A stretch of DNA of 64,000 bases, from NCBI RefSeq assembly GCF_001620365.2, contig NZ_LQMT02000003.1, positions 157,171-221,170 of the forward strand. The letters run 5' to 3'. Both the position numbers and the translations under genes were made by a program. Under the pieces are notes generated by a model, which saw nothing but the letters and a program-made list of their open reading frames with translations, searched no databases and was not told where the DNA came from. Source of the stretch: Amycolatopsis keratiniphila subsp. keratiniphila. GTDB lineage: Bacteria > Actinomycetota > Actinomycetes > Mycobacteriales > Pseudonocardiaceae. Below are positions 1-8,127 of the stretch, piece by piece. Within the stretch, counting starts at the first letter, position 1. Every line of letters begins with the position of its first letter.

Positions 1-1
1 G

Positions 2-2176
2 CGATCCGAGCGGCGTTACGTGGCGTCGCTCTACGGGCGGCTGGACACCGAACGCGTGCGCGTGAGCGAGGCGTATGCCGGTGCGCTGCGCGGAGAAGGC
101 TTCGCGCTGTCCGACCGCGAGGTGTCCGTCGGTGCGAAGGCGCGCGAGATGGCCAGGCTGAAGATCGCCGACGAGGGCCTTTGTTTCGGTCGTTTGGACG
201 CCCTTTCGGGAGAACGTTCGTACGTCGGCCGGATCGGTCTTTTCGACGAAGAGAACGACTACGAACCCTTGGTGCTGGATTGGCGTGCGCCGGCGTCGCG
301 CGCGTTTTACTGCGCCACCGGCGCGTCACCCGAAGGAATGGCGAGGCGCCGTCAATTCCGCACCCTCGGGCGTGAGGTCCTCGACTTCACCGACGAGGTC
401 TTCGGCCGTCCGGAAGCGGAGGGGGAACGGGGCGATGTCGCGCTCCTGGCCGCGGTCAACGCGCCGCGCGGCGAGGGGATGCGGGACATCGTCGCGACGA
501 TCCAGGCCGAGCAGGACGAGATCATCCGGCTCGACCACTCGGGTGTCGTGGTGGTGGAGGGCGGCCCCGGCACCGGGAAGACGGCGGTGGCATTGCATCG
601 CGTGGCGTATCTGCTGTACACGAAACGGGAACGCATGGAGCGCCGCGGCGTGCTCGTGGTCGGGCCCAGCAGTGGCTTCCTCGACCACATCGGCCGGGTC
701 CTGCCGTCGCTCGGCGAGACCAGCGCCGTCTTCGCGACGCCTGGCGACCTCGTCGCCGGTCTGCGCACCGAACGGGAGGATCCGCCGCCGGTCCAGCGGA
801 TCAAGGGTTCGCTGGCGATCCTGGACGTGCTCGCGGCGGCCGTGGCGGACCGGCAGGAACTGCCCGCCGAACCGGAGCCGATCGAGCTCGACGACGTCAC
901 CGTGCCGTTGGACGCCGGGCTCGCGGCCGCCGCGCGCGAGGTGGCCAGGGAAAGCGGCCTGCTGCACAACGAGGCCAAGGCGGTCTTCGAACGCACGATG
1001 ATCGCCGCGCTCGCCGTCCGCGCGGTCGACCGGATCGGCGCGGGCTGGCTGCCGGCGGACGATCGGCACACCCGTCCGGAGATGCTCGAGAACGCCCGTC
1101 GTGACCTGGAGGCCAGCGAGGACCTCGGCGCGGTGCTCGATCGGCTCTGGCCGTCGCTGACGCCGCAGCGGCTGCTGGCCGACCTGTACGCCTCGCCGGA
1201 GCGGTTGCGGGCGGCCGGGGCCGATCCGGCGCTGTTCCGTGAGGACGCGGACGCGTGGACGGTGTCCGACGTGCCGTTGCTGGACGAAGCCGTCGAACTG
1301 CTCGGCCGTGACCGCACCGCCGAGCGCCGGGCGGAGGAACGGCGGCGGCTGGCGCGCAAGGAATACGCGGAGCGGGTGCTGGAAATCGTCGAGGTCGAGG
1401 ACGACCACGACGACTACGAGTTCGCGCTGCGGCCGACGGACGTGCTGATGGCGGAGGAACTGGCGGACCGGTTCGCCGAACGCGACGAGCGGGATCTCGC
1501 GGAACGCGCCGCCGCCGACCGGGAATGGACCTATGGGCACGTGGTCGTCGACGAGGCACAGGAACTGTCCGAAATGGACTGGCGGGTGCTGATGCGGCGC
1601 TGTCCCAGCCGGTCGTTCACCGTCGTCGGGGATCTCGCGCAGCGCCGGTCGCCGTCCGGCGCTCGATCGTGGGACGAGATGCTCTCGAGGTACGTCGCCG
1701 ATCGGTGGGTGTACCGGAAACTGACCGTCAACTACCGGACGCCGTCGGAGATCATGGCGGTGGCGGCGTCATTGCTGGCGAGTTTCGCGCCGGACGTCGT
1801 TCCGCCGGAATCGGTGCGTTCGTGCGGGGTTCGGCCGTGGGCGCGTCGACTGTCCGAAGTGGACATCGAGGACGCCGTCGCCGGGTTCGTCCGCGAAGAG
1901 GCGGGGCGAGAGGGGACGTCGGTCGTCATCGGGCCGCCGGGAGTGCCCGGCGCGATCGCGCCGTCCGCGGCCAAGGGGCTGGAGTACGACGCCGTCCTGG
2001 TGGTCGAGCCGGCGCGGATCCTCGCCGAAGGCCCGAACGGTGAGGCGGAACTGTACGTCGCGCTGACGCGGGCGACGCAGCGGCTCGGGGTCCTGTACAG
2101 CGGGGTGCTGCCGAAAGTCCTCCGCGGTCTTGATTCCGGGCGGCGGACTCCCGACGCTTACCTGCACTGCGTCTGA
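2..2176 (+). CDS. HelD/HelR-like superfamily 1 helicase (RNA polymerase-recycling ATPase), 5' partial
   Basis: Proteins of this family (HelD in Bacillus and Mycobacterium, HelR in Streptomyces) bind RNA polymerase, remove it from stalled complexes and can protect it from rifamycins. The frame stays open to the window edge, and the first visible residues (RSERRYVASLYGRLD) match the N-terminal HelD coiled-coil region. The real start therefore lies upstream, and a GTG at 20 is probably internal. The Walker A motif GGPGTGKTA lies about 180 residues after that GTG. A Walker B-like VVVDEAQELS and a following VVGDLAQ motif lie near residues 508-535. An 'ALTRATQRLG' helicase motif VI is present near the end. 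The visible ~724 codons fit a nearly full-length HelD. Family assignment is firm; the rifamycin role is family inference. Confidence 0.85.
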   Translation, partial: RSERRYVASLYGRLDTERVRVSEAYAGALRGEGFALSDREVSVGAKAREMARLKIADEGLCFGRLDALSGERSYVGRIGLFDEENDYEPLVLDWRAPASRAFYCATGASPEGMARRRQFRTLGREVLDFTDEVFGRPEAEGERGDVALLAAVNAPRGEGMRDIVATIQAEQDEIIRLDHSGVVVVEGGPGTGKTAVALHRVAYLLYTKRERMERRGVLVVGPSSGFLDHIGRVLPSLGETSAVFATPGDLVAGLRTEREDPPPVQRIKGSLAILDVLAAAVADRQELPAEPEPIELDDVTVPLDAGLAAAAREVARESGLLHNEAKAVFERTMIAALAVRAVDRIGAGWLPADDRHTRPEMLENARRDLEASEDLGAVLDRLWPSLTPQRLLADLYASPERLRAAGADPALFREDADAWTVSDVPLLDEAVELLGRDRTAERRAEERRRLARKEYAERVLEIVEVEDDHDDYEFALRPTDVLMAEELADRFAERDERDLAERAAADREWTYGHVVVDEAQELSEMDWRVLMRRCPSRSFTVVGDLAQRRSPSGARSWDEMLSRYVADRWVYRKLTVNYRTPSEIMAVAASLLASFAPDVVPPESVRSCGVRPWARRLSEVDIEDAVAGFVREEAGREGTSVVIGPPGVPGAIAPSAAKGLEYDAVLVVEPARILAEGPNGEAELYVALTRATQRLGVLYSGVLPKVLRGLDSGRRTPDAYLHCV

Positions 2177-2192
2177 CCCTCCCGCGAGTGCC

Positions 2193-2239
2193 ATGAACGG
2201 GCCGTTCCTTGCAAATTTCGCAAGGAACGGTCCGTTCAT
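2193..2239. repeat. 47-bp near-perfect palindrome between convergent genes
   Basis: Two 20-nt arms (2193-2212 and 2220-2239) with one mismatch flank an AAATTTC loop. The outer core GAACGG-CCGTTC is itself palindromic. The element lies between the convergent helicase and Lrp genes and can act as a bidirectional terminator. A closely related copy lies at 50259-50311. Confidence 0.85.
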
Positions 2240-2255
2240 TGCGCGGGACGTGCTG

Positions 2256-2750
2256 TCATCGGGTCAGGTTGCCCCAGGCATATGTCTGCTTTGCGAGCTT
2301 CAGGTAGACCAAGGTCTCCGTGCTGACGACACCCGGGATGGGCCGGATGTCGTCGTTCAACACACTCAAGAGGTGTTCGTCGTCCCGGCAGGCGACCTCG
2401 GCGAGCAGGTCGTAGCCTCCCGCGGTCAGCACGACGTAGTGGATGTCCGGCATTCCGGAGAGCTGGTCGGAGACCGCCCGCGGATCGCCTTGCACCTTGA
2501 TCCCGACCATCGCCTGACGGCCGAGCCCGACGTTCGCCGGATCCGTGACCGCGACGATCTGCATCGTCTCGTCCCGCAGCAGCCGCTGGACGCGCTGCCG
2601 CACGGCGCCCTCCGACAGCCCGACGGCCTTGGCCAGTGCCGTGAACGAGGCCCGCCCGTCGACTTGCAGTAGAGCGATCAGGGTGCGATCGGTATTGTCC
2701 AAACCTCTAGGTGTGCGCTGCTCCATCTGCGCGCGTGGTTCGTCACCCAT
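2256..2750 (-). CDS. Lrp/AsnC family transcriptional regulator
   Basis: A 164-residue DNA-binding regulator of the feast/famine family. An N-terminal winged HTH (about residues 17-65, beginning LDNTDRTLIALLQVDGR) is followed by a RAM ligand-binding domain (about 80-155). The start is supported by a GGAGGG ribosome site just upstream of the ATG at 2750. It is transcribed in the same direction as the diaminopimelate decarboxylase-like gene upstream, 168 nt away. An amino acid effector related to lysine or branched-chain metabolism is therefore plausible but not shown. Family members usually form dimers or octamers and often autoregulate. The effector cannot be read from sequence. Confidence 0.9.
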   Translation of the reverse strand: MGDEPRAQMEQRTPRGLDNTDRTLIALLQVDGRASFTALAKAVGLSEGAVRQRVQRLLRDETMQIVAVTDPANVGLGRQAMVGIKVQGDPRAVSDQLSGMPDIHYVVLTAGGYDLLAEVACRDDEHLLSVLNDDIRPIPGVVSTETLVYLKLAKQTYAWGNLTR

Positions 2751-2858
2751 GCCGTCCCTCCCTTTGTTTCGGCATGCGATTCTTGTCGCGCAGCGTATCG
2801 ATAAGTGTCCAGAATGCTACCGCCGTTAAGTTGTTTGTCGTGATTCTCTTTCTCGGCG

Positions 2859-2872
2859 CCTTCGCGCGAAGG
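2859..2872 (-). terminator. Short palindrome downstream of the decarboxylase gene
   Basis: CCTTCGCGCGAAGG is a perfect 14-nt palindrome 47 nt past the stop of the decarboxylase gene, followed on the minus strand by an A/G-rich stretch. It could be a weak terminator or a regulator site ahead of the lrp gene. Confidence 0.3.
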
Positions 2873-2918
2873 ATTCTGTCGTTCGATAGGGCGAGTGCCG
2901 AGGTTTTCGGATGACGCG

Positions 2919-4262
2919 TCAGCCGAGGTCGCGTTTCAGCAGGTCTTCCTCGGTTTCGCGGCGGACGAGCAGTGTCGCGGTGCCGCGGGAGACGCCGACC
3001 ACCGGCGGCCTGCCGACGAGGTTGTAATTCGACGCGAGCGAGTGGTGGTATGCCCCGGTGCACGGGACGGCGAGCAGGTCGCCGGGGTGGACGTCGTCGG
3101 GGAGCGAGAGCCCGTCGGCGAGGACGTCGCCCGATTCGCAGTGCCGCCCGACCACCGTCATCGGACGGCGGGCGGTGCGGCTGCGCCTGCCGATCAGCCG
3201 CGCGGTGTACGCCGCCCCGTAGAGCGCGGGCCGCGCGTTGTCGCTCATCCCGCCGTCGACGGCGACGAAAGTGCGCGAGCCGCGTTTCACCGCGCAGACC
3301 CGGTACACGGTGATCCCCGCCGGGCCGACGATCGCGCGGCCCGGTTCGATCGTCAGTTTCGGCAGGGGGAAGCCGTGCGAGGTGCATTCGTAAGCGAGCG
3401 CGACGCGCAGACGGCGTACATAACCGTCGATGTCGAAACCCGTGTCGCCGGGCAGATAGCGCACGGCGTGGCCGCCACCGAGATCCAGTTCCCGCAGGGT
3501 GAGGCCGTGGCTCTCACGGAGTGCGACGAGCACCCCGATCATCCTGCGGGCGGCCAGTTCGTAGAAGTCGATCCGCGACACCTGCGAACCGATGTGGCAG
3601 TGCAGCCCGGCCAGCCGGAGGCCGGGCTGCGCGAGCACGGCCGACACGGCGCGCCCGAGGTTGTCGCGGACCTCCTCGCGCAGCGAGAAGCCGAACTTCT
3701 GTCCTTCGGTGCCGGTGGTGATCGCCGCGTGCGTGCCGGCCGCGACGTCGGGGGTCACGCGGATCAGCACCTGCTGCGGGCCGGTGGCCAGCGCGCCGAG
3801 CTGTTCGATCTCGTCGAGCGAGTCCACCACGATCCGGCGGACGCCGTAGGACAGCGCGGCCTTGAGGTCTTCGGGTGTCTTCGCGTTGCCGTGCAACAGG
3901 ATCCGCTCGGCGGGGAAGCCGATCGACCGCGCCACCGCGATCTCGCCCGCCGAGCAGGTGTCGAGGGAAAGGCCCTCCTCGGCGACCCAGCGCAGGACCG
4001 CGCGGGTGCACAGGGCCTTGCTCGCGTACGCCACCTCGGCGTCGGGCAGCGCCTTCCGGTACGCGCGGGCGTTCTGCCGGACCTCGTCCTCGTCGAGCAG
4101 GTACGCCGGTGTCCCGAACCTCGCGGCGAGGTGGGACACCGGCGCGCCCGCGAACAGCAGTTCCCCGCCCGGCCCGAGCCGGGTGCTCCGTGGCCAGACC
4201 CCGGGTTCGAGGTGGTCGGCGGCCTCGCAGCCGAGGCTGGGCAGGAGCTCGCTGAGCGTCAC
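2919..4262 (-). CDS. lysA: Diaminopimelate decarboxylase family protein (LysA-like)
   Basis: A PLP-dependent fold-type III decarboxylase; the family converts meso-diaminopimelate to L-lysine and CO2 in the cytoplasm. The PLP lysine is K82 in VAYASKALCT. The HIGSQ motif, the phosphate-binding EPGRAIVG motif, the substrate-side CESGDVLADG and a C-terminal GAYHHSLASNYN motif follow in order. At 447 residues it fits the family. The GTG start at 4262 has a GGAGG ribosome site. The C-terminal motif differs from the usual GAYxxSMSSNYNR, with leucine where arginine is normal. It may therefore be a paralogue acting on a related D-amino acid rather than the main biosynthetic LysA. The neighbouring Lrp gene supports an amino acid role. 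Confidence 0.75.
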   Translation of the reverse strand: MTLSELLPSLGCEAADHLEPGVWPRSTRLGPGGELLFAGAPVSHLAARFGTPAYLLDEDEVRQNARAYRKALPDAEVAYASKALCTRAVLRWVAEEGLSLDTCSAGEIAVARSIGFPAERILLHGNAKTPEDLKAALSYGVRRIVVDSLDEIEQLGALATGPQQVLIRVTPDVAAGTHAAITTGTEGQKFGFSLREEVRDNLGRAVSAVLAQPGLRLAGLHCHIGSQVSRIDFYELAARRMIGVLVALRESHGLTLRELDLGGGHAVRYLPGDTGFDIDGYVRRLRVALAYECTSHGFPLPKLTIEPGRAIVGPAGITVYRVCAVKRGSRTFVAVDGGMSDNARPALYGAAYTARLIGRRSRTARRPMTVVGRHCESGDVLADGLSLPDDVHPGDLLAVPCTGAYHHSLASNYNLVGRPPVVGVSRGTATLLVRRETEEDLLKRDLG

Positions 4263-4403
4263 GGTTACCTCCGCGTCGATCGGTCAGTGCCTCCTCAGCA
4301 CAACTCCGATCGGCCCGGCCCGGCCGTCGCGGCAACGTCTCCCTGACGCTTCGCGAGGCCTCGCTGACGCCTTGTTAACGCGCGAGTAACCCCGGTCACG
4401 CCG

Positions 4404-4562
4404 CTAGCGGACCGGCTCCGGGACGGTGTCGAGCGCCCGCACCATGTGCACGGCCAGCGCGAACGCCGCCTCGTTGCCGAGGTCGGTGTGTTCGTTGACG
4501 ATCTTCTTCACGGTGTCGACCCGGATCTCGTAGCGGGAGACGGGGACGGTGTCGGCGTTCAT
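4404..4562 (-). CDS. 52-residue conserved-looking small protein
   Basis: A small acidic/helical protein beginning MNADTVPVSRYEIRVDT. It starts 9 nt after the stop of the preceding zinc-ribbon gene and has a good GAGGA ribosome site, so it is the third gene of the desaturase operon. The middle (VKKIVNEHTDLGNEAAFALA) reads as one amphipathic helix. I do not recognise the family. Translation looks real because of the ribosome site, the tight spacing and the codon bias. No membrane segment or cysteine is present. Confidence 0.55.
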   Translation of the reverse strand: MNADTVPVSRYEIRVDTVKKIVNEHTDLGNEAAFALAVHMVRALDTVPEPVR

Positions 4563-4571
4563 GGTGATCCT

Positions 4572-4751
4572 CTATTCGGTTGTTTCGGGATTCGTGGCGC
4601 AGGTGCAGCCGCGGCTGAACCCGCCTGCCGCGGTCGCGGTGCAGAAGCGGCGGGCGATCGTGTCGTGCGTGGACAGCGGATGCGGGCAGACCGGGCAGCG
4701 GTCGTCGGCGGCAGGCTCGGCGACGTCGCCGAGGGAGCGGGCGGAGGTCAC
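4572..4751 (-). CDS. RGCVC-type small zinc-ribbon protein
   Basis: A 59-residue protein with cysteine pairs in CPVCPHPLSTHD, a third in RRFC and a terminal RGCTC motif. This matches the small actinobacterial RGCVC family (RGCxC here), thought to bind a metal through its Cys/His residues. The GTG start at 4751 overlaps the desaturase stop as GTGA, a four-base overlap typical of translational coupling, and I prefer it over longer in-frame alternatives. It is the second gene of the desaturase operon. Its function is unknown; an iron- or zinc-related helper to the di-iron desaturase is an inference from position only. Confidence 0.65.
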   Translation of the reverse strand: MTSARSLGDVAEPAADDRCPVCPHPLSTHDTIARRFCTATAAGGFSRGCTCATNPETTE

Positions 4752-5773
4752 CGCACGCCTGCCGGTTGAGCGCGTAAAGGCGCCCCGACCTCGTGCAGAT
4801 GCCGGAGGACGTACCCATAGGACGCCGCCCAGCCGCACTGCGCGTACTCGATGCCGTGCTTCGCGCAGAACTCGCGCACGATCACCTGCGCGTGCTTGAG
4901 GTTCGGCCGTGCCATGCTCGGGAACAGGTGGTGCTCGATCTGGTAGTTGAGCCCGCCGAGCGCGAAGTCCACGACCCGCCCGCCGCGCACGTTACGCGAG
5001 GTGAGGACCTGCTTGCGCAGGAAGTCGAGCTTGTGCCCGGACGACAGGGTCGGCATGCCCTTGTGGTTCGGGGCGAACGAGCAGCCCATGTACACGCCCC
5101 AGAGGCACTGGTGCACGGCGATGAAGACGAAGCCGACACCGGGTGAGAGGACCACGAACACCGCGGTCAGGTACGCGGCGATGTGGGCGAGCATCAGCGC
5201 CGATTCGAGCTTCCGCCGTTTGAAGCCACGCTGGAAGATCGCCGTCACGCTCGACACGTGCAGGTTCAGGCCTTCCAGCAACAGCAGCGGGAAGAACAGG
5301 AACGCCTGGTACTTCGCCATCCAGCGGAGGAAACCGCGCCGCTCGGCGCCCTGCGCCTTGGTGAAGATGAGCGCGGCGAGGTTGACGTCCGGATCTTCGT
5401 CTTCGTGGTTGGGGTTGGCGTGATGGCGGGTGTGGGTCCCGATCCACCAGCCGTAGCTGAGCCCGGTCAGTCCACCGTGGACGAAGCCGGTGACGTCGTT
5501 CGCCTTGCGGCCGCGGAAGATCTGCTTGTGTCCCGCGTCGTGGCCGATGAAGGACAGCTGCGTGAACATCATCGCGAAGAAGGCGGCGAGGAACAGCTGC
5601 CACCAGGAGTCGCCGAGGTGTGCGAACGCGACCCAGCCTCCCGCGAAGGCGAGCAGATTCAAGGAGATCTTCACCGCGTAGTACTTGCGCCGCCGTTCGA
5701 GGAGGTCGGCGTCTTTGACCAATTTGGACAGTTCAGCGAAATCGCTGCCCTGCCTCGTCTGGGTGGAGGTCAT
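4748..5773 (-). CDS. Membrane fatty acid (acyl-CoA/front-end type) desaturase
   Basis: An integral-membrane di-iron desaturase of 341 residues that introduces double bonds into acyl chains. Three histidine boxes are intact: HDAGH (78-82), HTRHH (114-118) and QIEHH (278-282). A glutamine in the third box is typical of front-end-type desaturases and of many actinobacterial acyl-CoA desaturases. Hydrophobic stretches around residues 38-75 and 155-225 form the membrane pairs. The ATG at 5773 has no convincing ribosome site. Electron donor and regioselectivity cannot be read. It heads an operon with the zinc-ribbon and 52-residue genes. Confidence 0.88.
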   Translation of the reverse strand: MTSTQTRQGSDFAELSKLVKDADLLERRRKYYAVKISLNLLAFAGGWVAFAHLGDSWWQLFLAAFFAMMFTQLSFIGHDAGHKQIFRGRKANDVTGFVHGGLTGLSYGWWIGTHTRHHANPNHEDEDPDVNLAALIFTKAQGAERRGFLRWMAKYQAFLFFPLLLLEGLNLHVSSVTAIFQRGFKRRKLESALMLAHIAAYLTAVFVVLSPGVGFVFIAVHQCLWGVYMGCSFAPNHKGMPTLSSGHKLDFLRKQVLTSRNVRGGRVVDFALGGLNYQIEHHLFPSMARPNLKHAQVIVREFCAKHGIEYAQCGWAASYGYVLRHLHEVGAPLRAQPAGVR

Positions 5774-5904
5774 GGGGAGATCACACCGTTCTGGTTCGTG
5801 AAAGTGGACAATCCAGCAACGGGTTCACAACACCGAAGGGAGCTGGTGCGGCCGAGAAGAGGCACTGGTACCACAACACGCCACGGACGCTCCGTGGCCT
5901 GCCT

Positions 5905-6060
5905 TCAGTGTTCCACGACGGCGGAGCGGAAGCAATTCACCAAAGCCGCACGATCTGGCGTACAGTCGAAGACATCGAGGGAAATTTCCCCCGGTTCCGT
6001 CCGGTCGCGAGAATCGATCGGAGACAGGAGCACCGGCCAGACATCGTTCTTCGCGCTCAT
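5905..6060 (-). CDS. Possible 51-residue ORF in an otherwise empty intergenic stretch
   Basis: The stretch 5774-6206 (about 430 bases) has no clear gene. The best candidate is this 51-codon frame beginning MSAKNDVWPVLLSPIDS, with a weak GGTGGG ahead of its ATG. It has no recognisable motif and could be chance. Overlapping longer frames on both strands show no family features. Confidence 0.2.
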   Translation of the reverse strand: MSAKNDVWPVLLSPIDSRDRTEPGEISLDVFDCTPDRAALVNCFRSAVVEH

Positions 6061-6169
6061 GGTCCCACCGGCCTCGCCGGTGAGCAGCCGCCCGCCGCGC
6101 AACAGCGCGCCCCGAGGCGCCCATCCGGGCCACGCCGCGATCGTCGATGGCCACGACCTCTGACCTGTC

Positions 6170-6207
6170 ACCGTGTCCGCACCCGCCCCAGTGGGTGCGG
6201 ACACGGT
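6170..6207. terminator. Strong hairpin terminator after the DapA-family gene
   Basis: Arms ACCGTGTCCGCACCC (6170-6184) and GGGTGCGGACACGGT (6193-6207) pair perfectly over 15 bp around an 8-nt loop. The right arm reaches the first base of the stop codon of the lyase gene, so termination would occur immediately after translation. Confidence 0.75.
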
Positions 6208-7118
6208 CAGAAAAACGTCAGCGCCGCGCGGACCTGTTCTCGTTCCGCGCCGGTCAGGGCGCGGCTCGGCGGCCGGACGTCGGCGCGGCACAAACCCAGC
6301 TGTGCCAACGCTTCCTTCACCACGCTCACGTTGTTGGCGTTGCCGTCCGCGGCCCGTAGCTCCTCGAAGGGCCGGATCCGCTCCCAGATGGTCATCGCCC
6401 CGGCGAAATCGCCGTCCCGCAGCGCGCGGAACATCTCCAGCGAGAGCGACGGCGCGACGTTCACCAAACCCGACGTGAACCCGGTCGCGCCGACGGCGAA
6501 GTAGCCAGGCGCCGACAGCTCCGCGAGCCCGGCGATCCACGCGAAGCGATCGATCCCCGCGTCACGCGCCACCGAGGCGAAGCGCACCGGATCCGGCACC
6601 GCGTACTTCACGCCGATGACGTTCTCCGCGACGTCGGCGAGCCTGGCCAGCTGCTCACCCTCGATGCGCGCGTCGCGCACGTACAGCACCACACCCAGCT
6701 CCGGGACCGCCGCCGCGATGGCGCGGTGGTACTCGACCCAGCCCTCCGCGGAGACGTACGGATGCACCGGCTGATGGATCATGACCAGATCGGCGCCCGC
6801 GTCCCGGGCGTGCCGGGCCGAGCCGATCGCCGTCCGGACGTCGTGCCCGACCCCGGCGACCACACTCGCCCGTCCCGTCGTGGCCTTGACCGTCACCTCG
6901 AGGCAGTGCCGCGTCTCGGCCCCGTCCAGCGCGTAGAACTCGCCGGTGTTCCCGTTCGGCGTCACGACGTCGATGCCGGCGCTGATCACCCGATCGACCA
7001 GGCGCCCGTAGGTCTCGGAATCCACCGCGCCGTCGGCGTCGAACGGGGTCACCGGGATGGCCACGACCCCGGACAGCCGCCGTTTCCGCTCGTCGAACCG
7101 GGGAGAGGTCACTGGCAT
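6207..7118 (-). CDS. Dihydrodipicolinate synthase (DapA) family lyase
   Basis: A 303-residue class I aldolase of the DapA/NAL family, which makes or breaks C-C bonds on pyruvate through a Schiff base. The Schiff-base lysine is K171 in GVKYA, and the proton-relay tyrosine is Y146 in VVLYVRD. The early motif reads NGNTGEFYAL rather than the GTTGE of true DapA. This points to a relative acting on another keto-acid or sugar-acid substrate. It is not beside lysine genes other than the decarboxylase 2 kb away. Either ATG at 7118 or the GTG two codons on could be the start. A T/A-rich site just upstream may bind a regulator. Confidence 0.8.
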   Translation of the reverse strand: MPVTSPRFDERKRRLSGVVAIPVTPFDADGAVDSETYGRLVDRVISAGIDVVTPNGNTGEFYALDGAETRHCLEVTVKATTGRASVVAGVGHDVRTAIGSARHARDAGADLVMIHQPVHPYVSAEGWVEYHRAIAAAVPELGVVLYVRDARIEGEQLARLADVAENVIGVKYAVPDPVRFASVARDAGIDRFAWIAGLAELSAPGYFAVGATGFTSGLVNVAPSLSLEMFRALRDGDFAGAMTIWERIRPFEELRAADGNANNVSVVKEALAQLGLCRADVRPPSRALTGAEREQVRAALTFF

Positions 7119-7234
7119 GTCCGATCTGATATATGATGTGACAGGGTCAGGCTAGCATGGCGGGACGACTGTCCCGAATATCAGGACGAATGGTCCGATG
7201 CAACCGGGGCGGCCGGTTCGCGCGTCTCTCCGGT
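7119..7234. promoter_or_regulatory. Divergent promoter region with an AT-rich site
   Basis: Between the DapA-family gene and the lipoprotein gene, positions 7124-7143 hold CTGATATATGATGTGACA, strikingly AT-rich for this genome. It lies within 25 nt of the lyase start. It is a candidate GntR-type operator or -10 region. No perfect dyad is present. Confidence 0.35.
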
Positions 7235-7627
7235 ATGCGAAGACGGCGGCTCTGGGGGACCCCGGCGAAACTGGTGCTGTTCGGTCTCGTGCTCGTGTTC
7301 CTGAACGCCTCGTGCGGCCCGCCGGCGGTGGGCGACGCGTTCACGTTCCGCCTCGGCGGCTGGACGGTGCTCCCGGACGAAGACCTGCGCGTCGCCTATC
7401 TGGCGGTGCTGGACGAGCGGTGCCCGCACGGGGAGATATGCGCTTCGGCGGGACGCGCGATCGTGACGATGTCCTACGCCCGGCCGTCGGCGGGCCCGGC
7501 GGTGTCGTTCACGCTGGACGCGGTCAAGGCCGAGGGGGCCACTTTCGGCGGCTACCGGGTCGACTACGCGGATCTCTCGCCCGGTGCGGACTTTCTCACC
7601 TTGCGCCTCGGTCGGCAGTCCACTTAG
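7235..7627 (+). CDS. Small lipoprotein with RCP-C-AG motif
   Basis: A 130-residue protein with a positively charged N-terminus (MRRRRLWG), a hydrophobic segment and a lipobox ending LNASC, so it is probably an extracytoplasmic lipoprotein. The mature part carries DERCPHGEICASAGRA, which resembles the DSRCPxxVxCxWAGxA motif of small bacterial lipoproteins of unknown role. The two cysteines probably form a disulfide. I chose the ATG at 7235 because it starts the signal peptide; a longer in-frame start at 7157 adds only a basic leader. The last 4 nt overlap the convergent UPF0303 gene. Confidence 0.6.
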   Translation: MRRRRLWGTPAKLVLFGLVLVFLNASCGPPAVGDAFTFRLGGWTVLPDEDLRVAYLAVLDERCPHGEICASAGRAIVTMSYARPSAGPAVSFTLDAVKAEGATFGGYRVDYADLSPGADFLTLRLGRQST

Positions 7628-8103
7628 GACAAAGCGGCGAGGAAGATCTCCAGCTGCTCGACGACGAAGGCGTGATCATCGGCCTGGGGCAGTCCCGAGA
7701 CGCCGACGGTGCCGACCGGACCGACTCCCTCGACGATCACCGGGAACACGCCGCCGTGCGCGGCGTAGAGATCCGGGTCGAGGCGGGAGCCGGCCTCGAA
7801 CGTGGTGCCCTTCGCGCGGAACTGTTCGCCGACGAAGTACGAGCTGTGCCCGTATCGGTCGACGACGCGGCTCTTGCGGTCGATCCACGCGTCGTTGTCG
7901 GCGGAGGTGCCCGGCAACGCCGCGTGGAACAGCCGCTGTCCGCCGCGGCGCACGGAGACCGTCACCGGGAGGGCGCGGTCCCGTGCCGCCGCGAGCAGCT
8001 GGGCGCCCAGCTCCAGCGCGGTCTCGTTGTCGAACCGGCGGAAGACCAGGCGCTCCTCCTGCGCGGCCAGGACGGCCAGGGTGTCATCGCTCATGCCACC
8101 CAT
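7624..8103 (-). CDS. UPF0303 (heme-degrading-domain/HbpS-like fold) protein
   Basis: A 159-residue cytoplasmic protein matching the UPF0303 family, a GlcG/HbpS-like alpha-beta domain. Recognisable blocks are VTVSVRRGGQRLFHAALPGT, WIDRKSRVVDRYGHSSY and the glycine-rich HGGVFPVIVEGVGPVGTVGVSG near the C-terminus. Relatives bind heme or small ligands, but the biochemical role is unsettled. Two ATGs, at 8103 and 8094, are possible starts; the second (MSDDTLAV) may be the true one. Its end overlaps the convergent lipoprotein gene by 4 nt. Confidence 0.8.
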   Translation of the reverse strand: MGGMSDDTLAVLAAQEERLVFRRFDNETALELGAQLLAAARDRALPVTVSVRRGGQRLFHAALPGTSADNDAWIDRKSRVVDRYGHSSYFVGEQFRAKGTTFEAGSRLDPDLYAAHGGVFPVIVEGVGPVGTVGVSGLPQADDHAFVVEQLEIFLAALS

Positions 8104-8127
8104 TAAATCAACGCTGTTGTGTAATCG

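Noticed and set aside
2895..4346. Long plus-strand reading frame opposite the decarboxylase gene
   Set aside because: Antisense shadow produced by high GC; no family motif, and the minus strand holds clear PLP-enzyme motifs.
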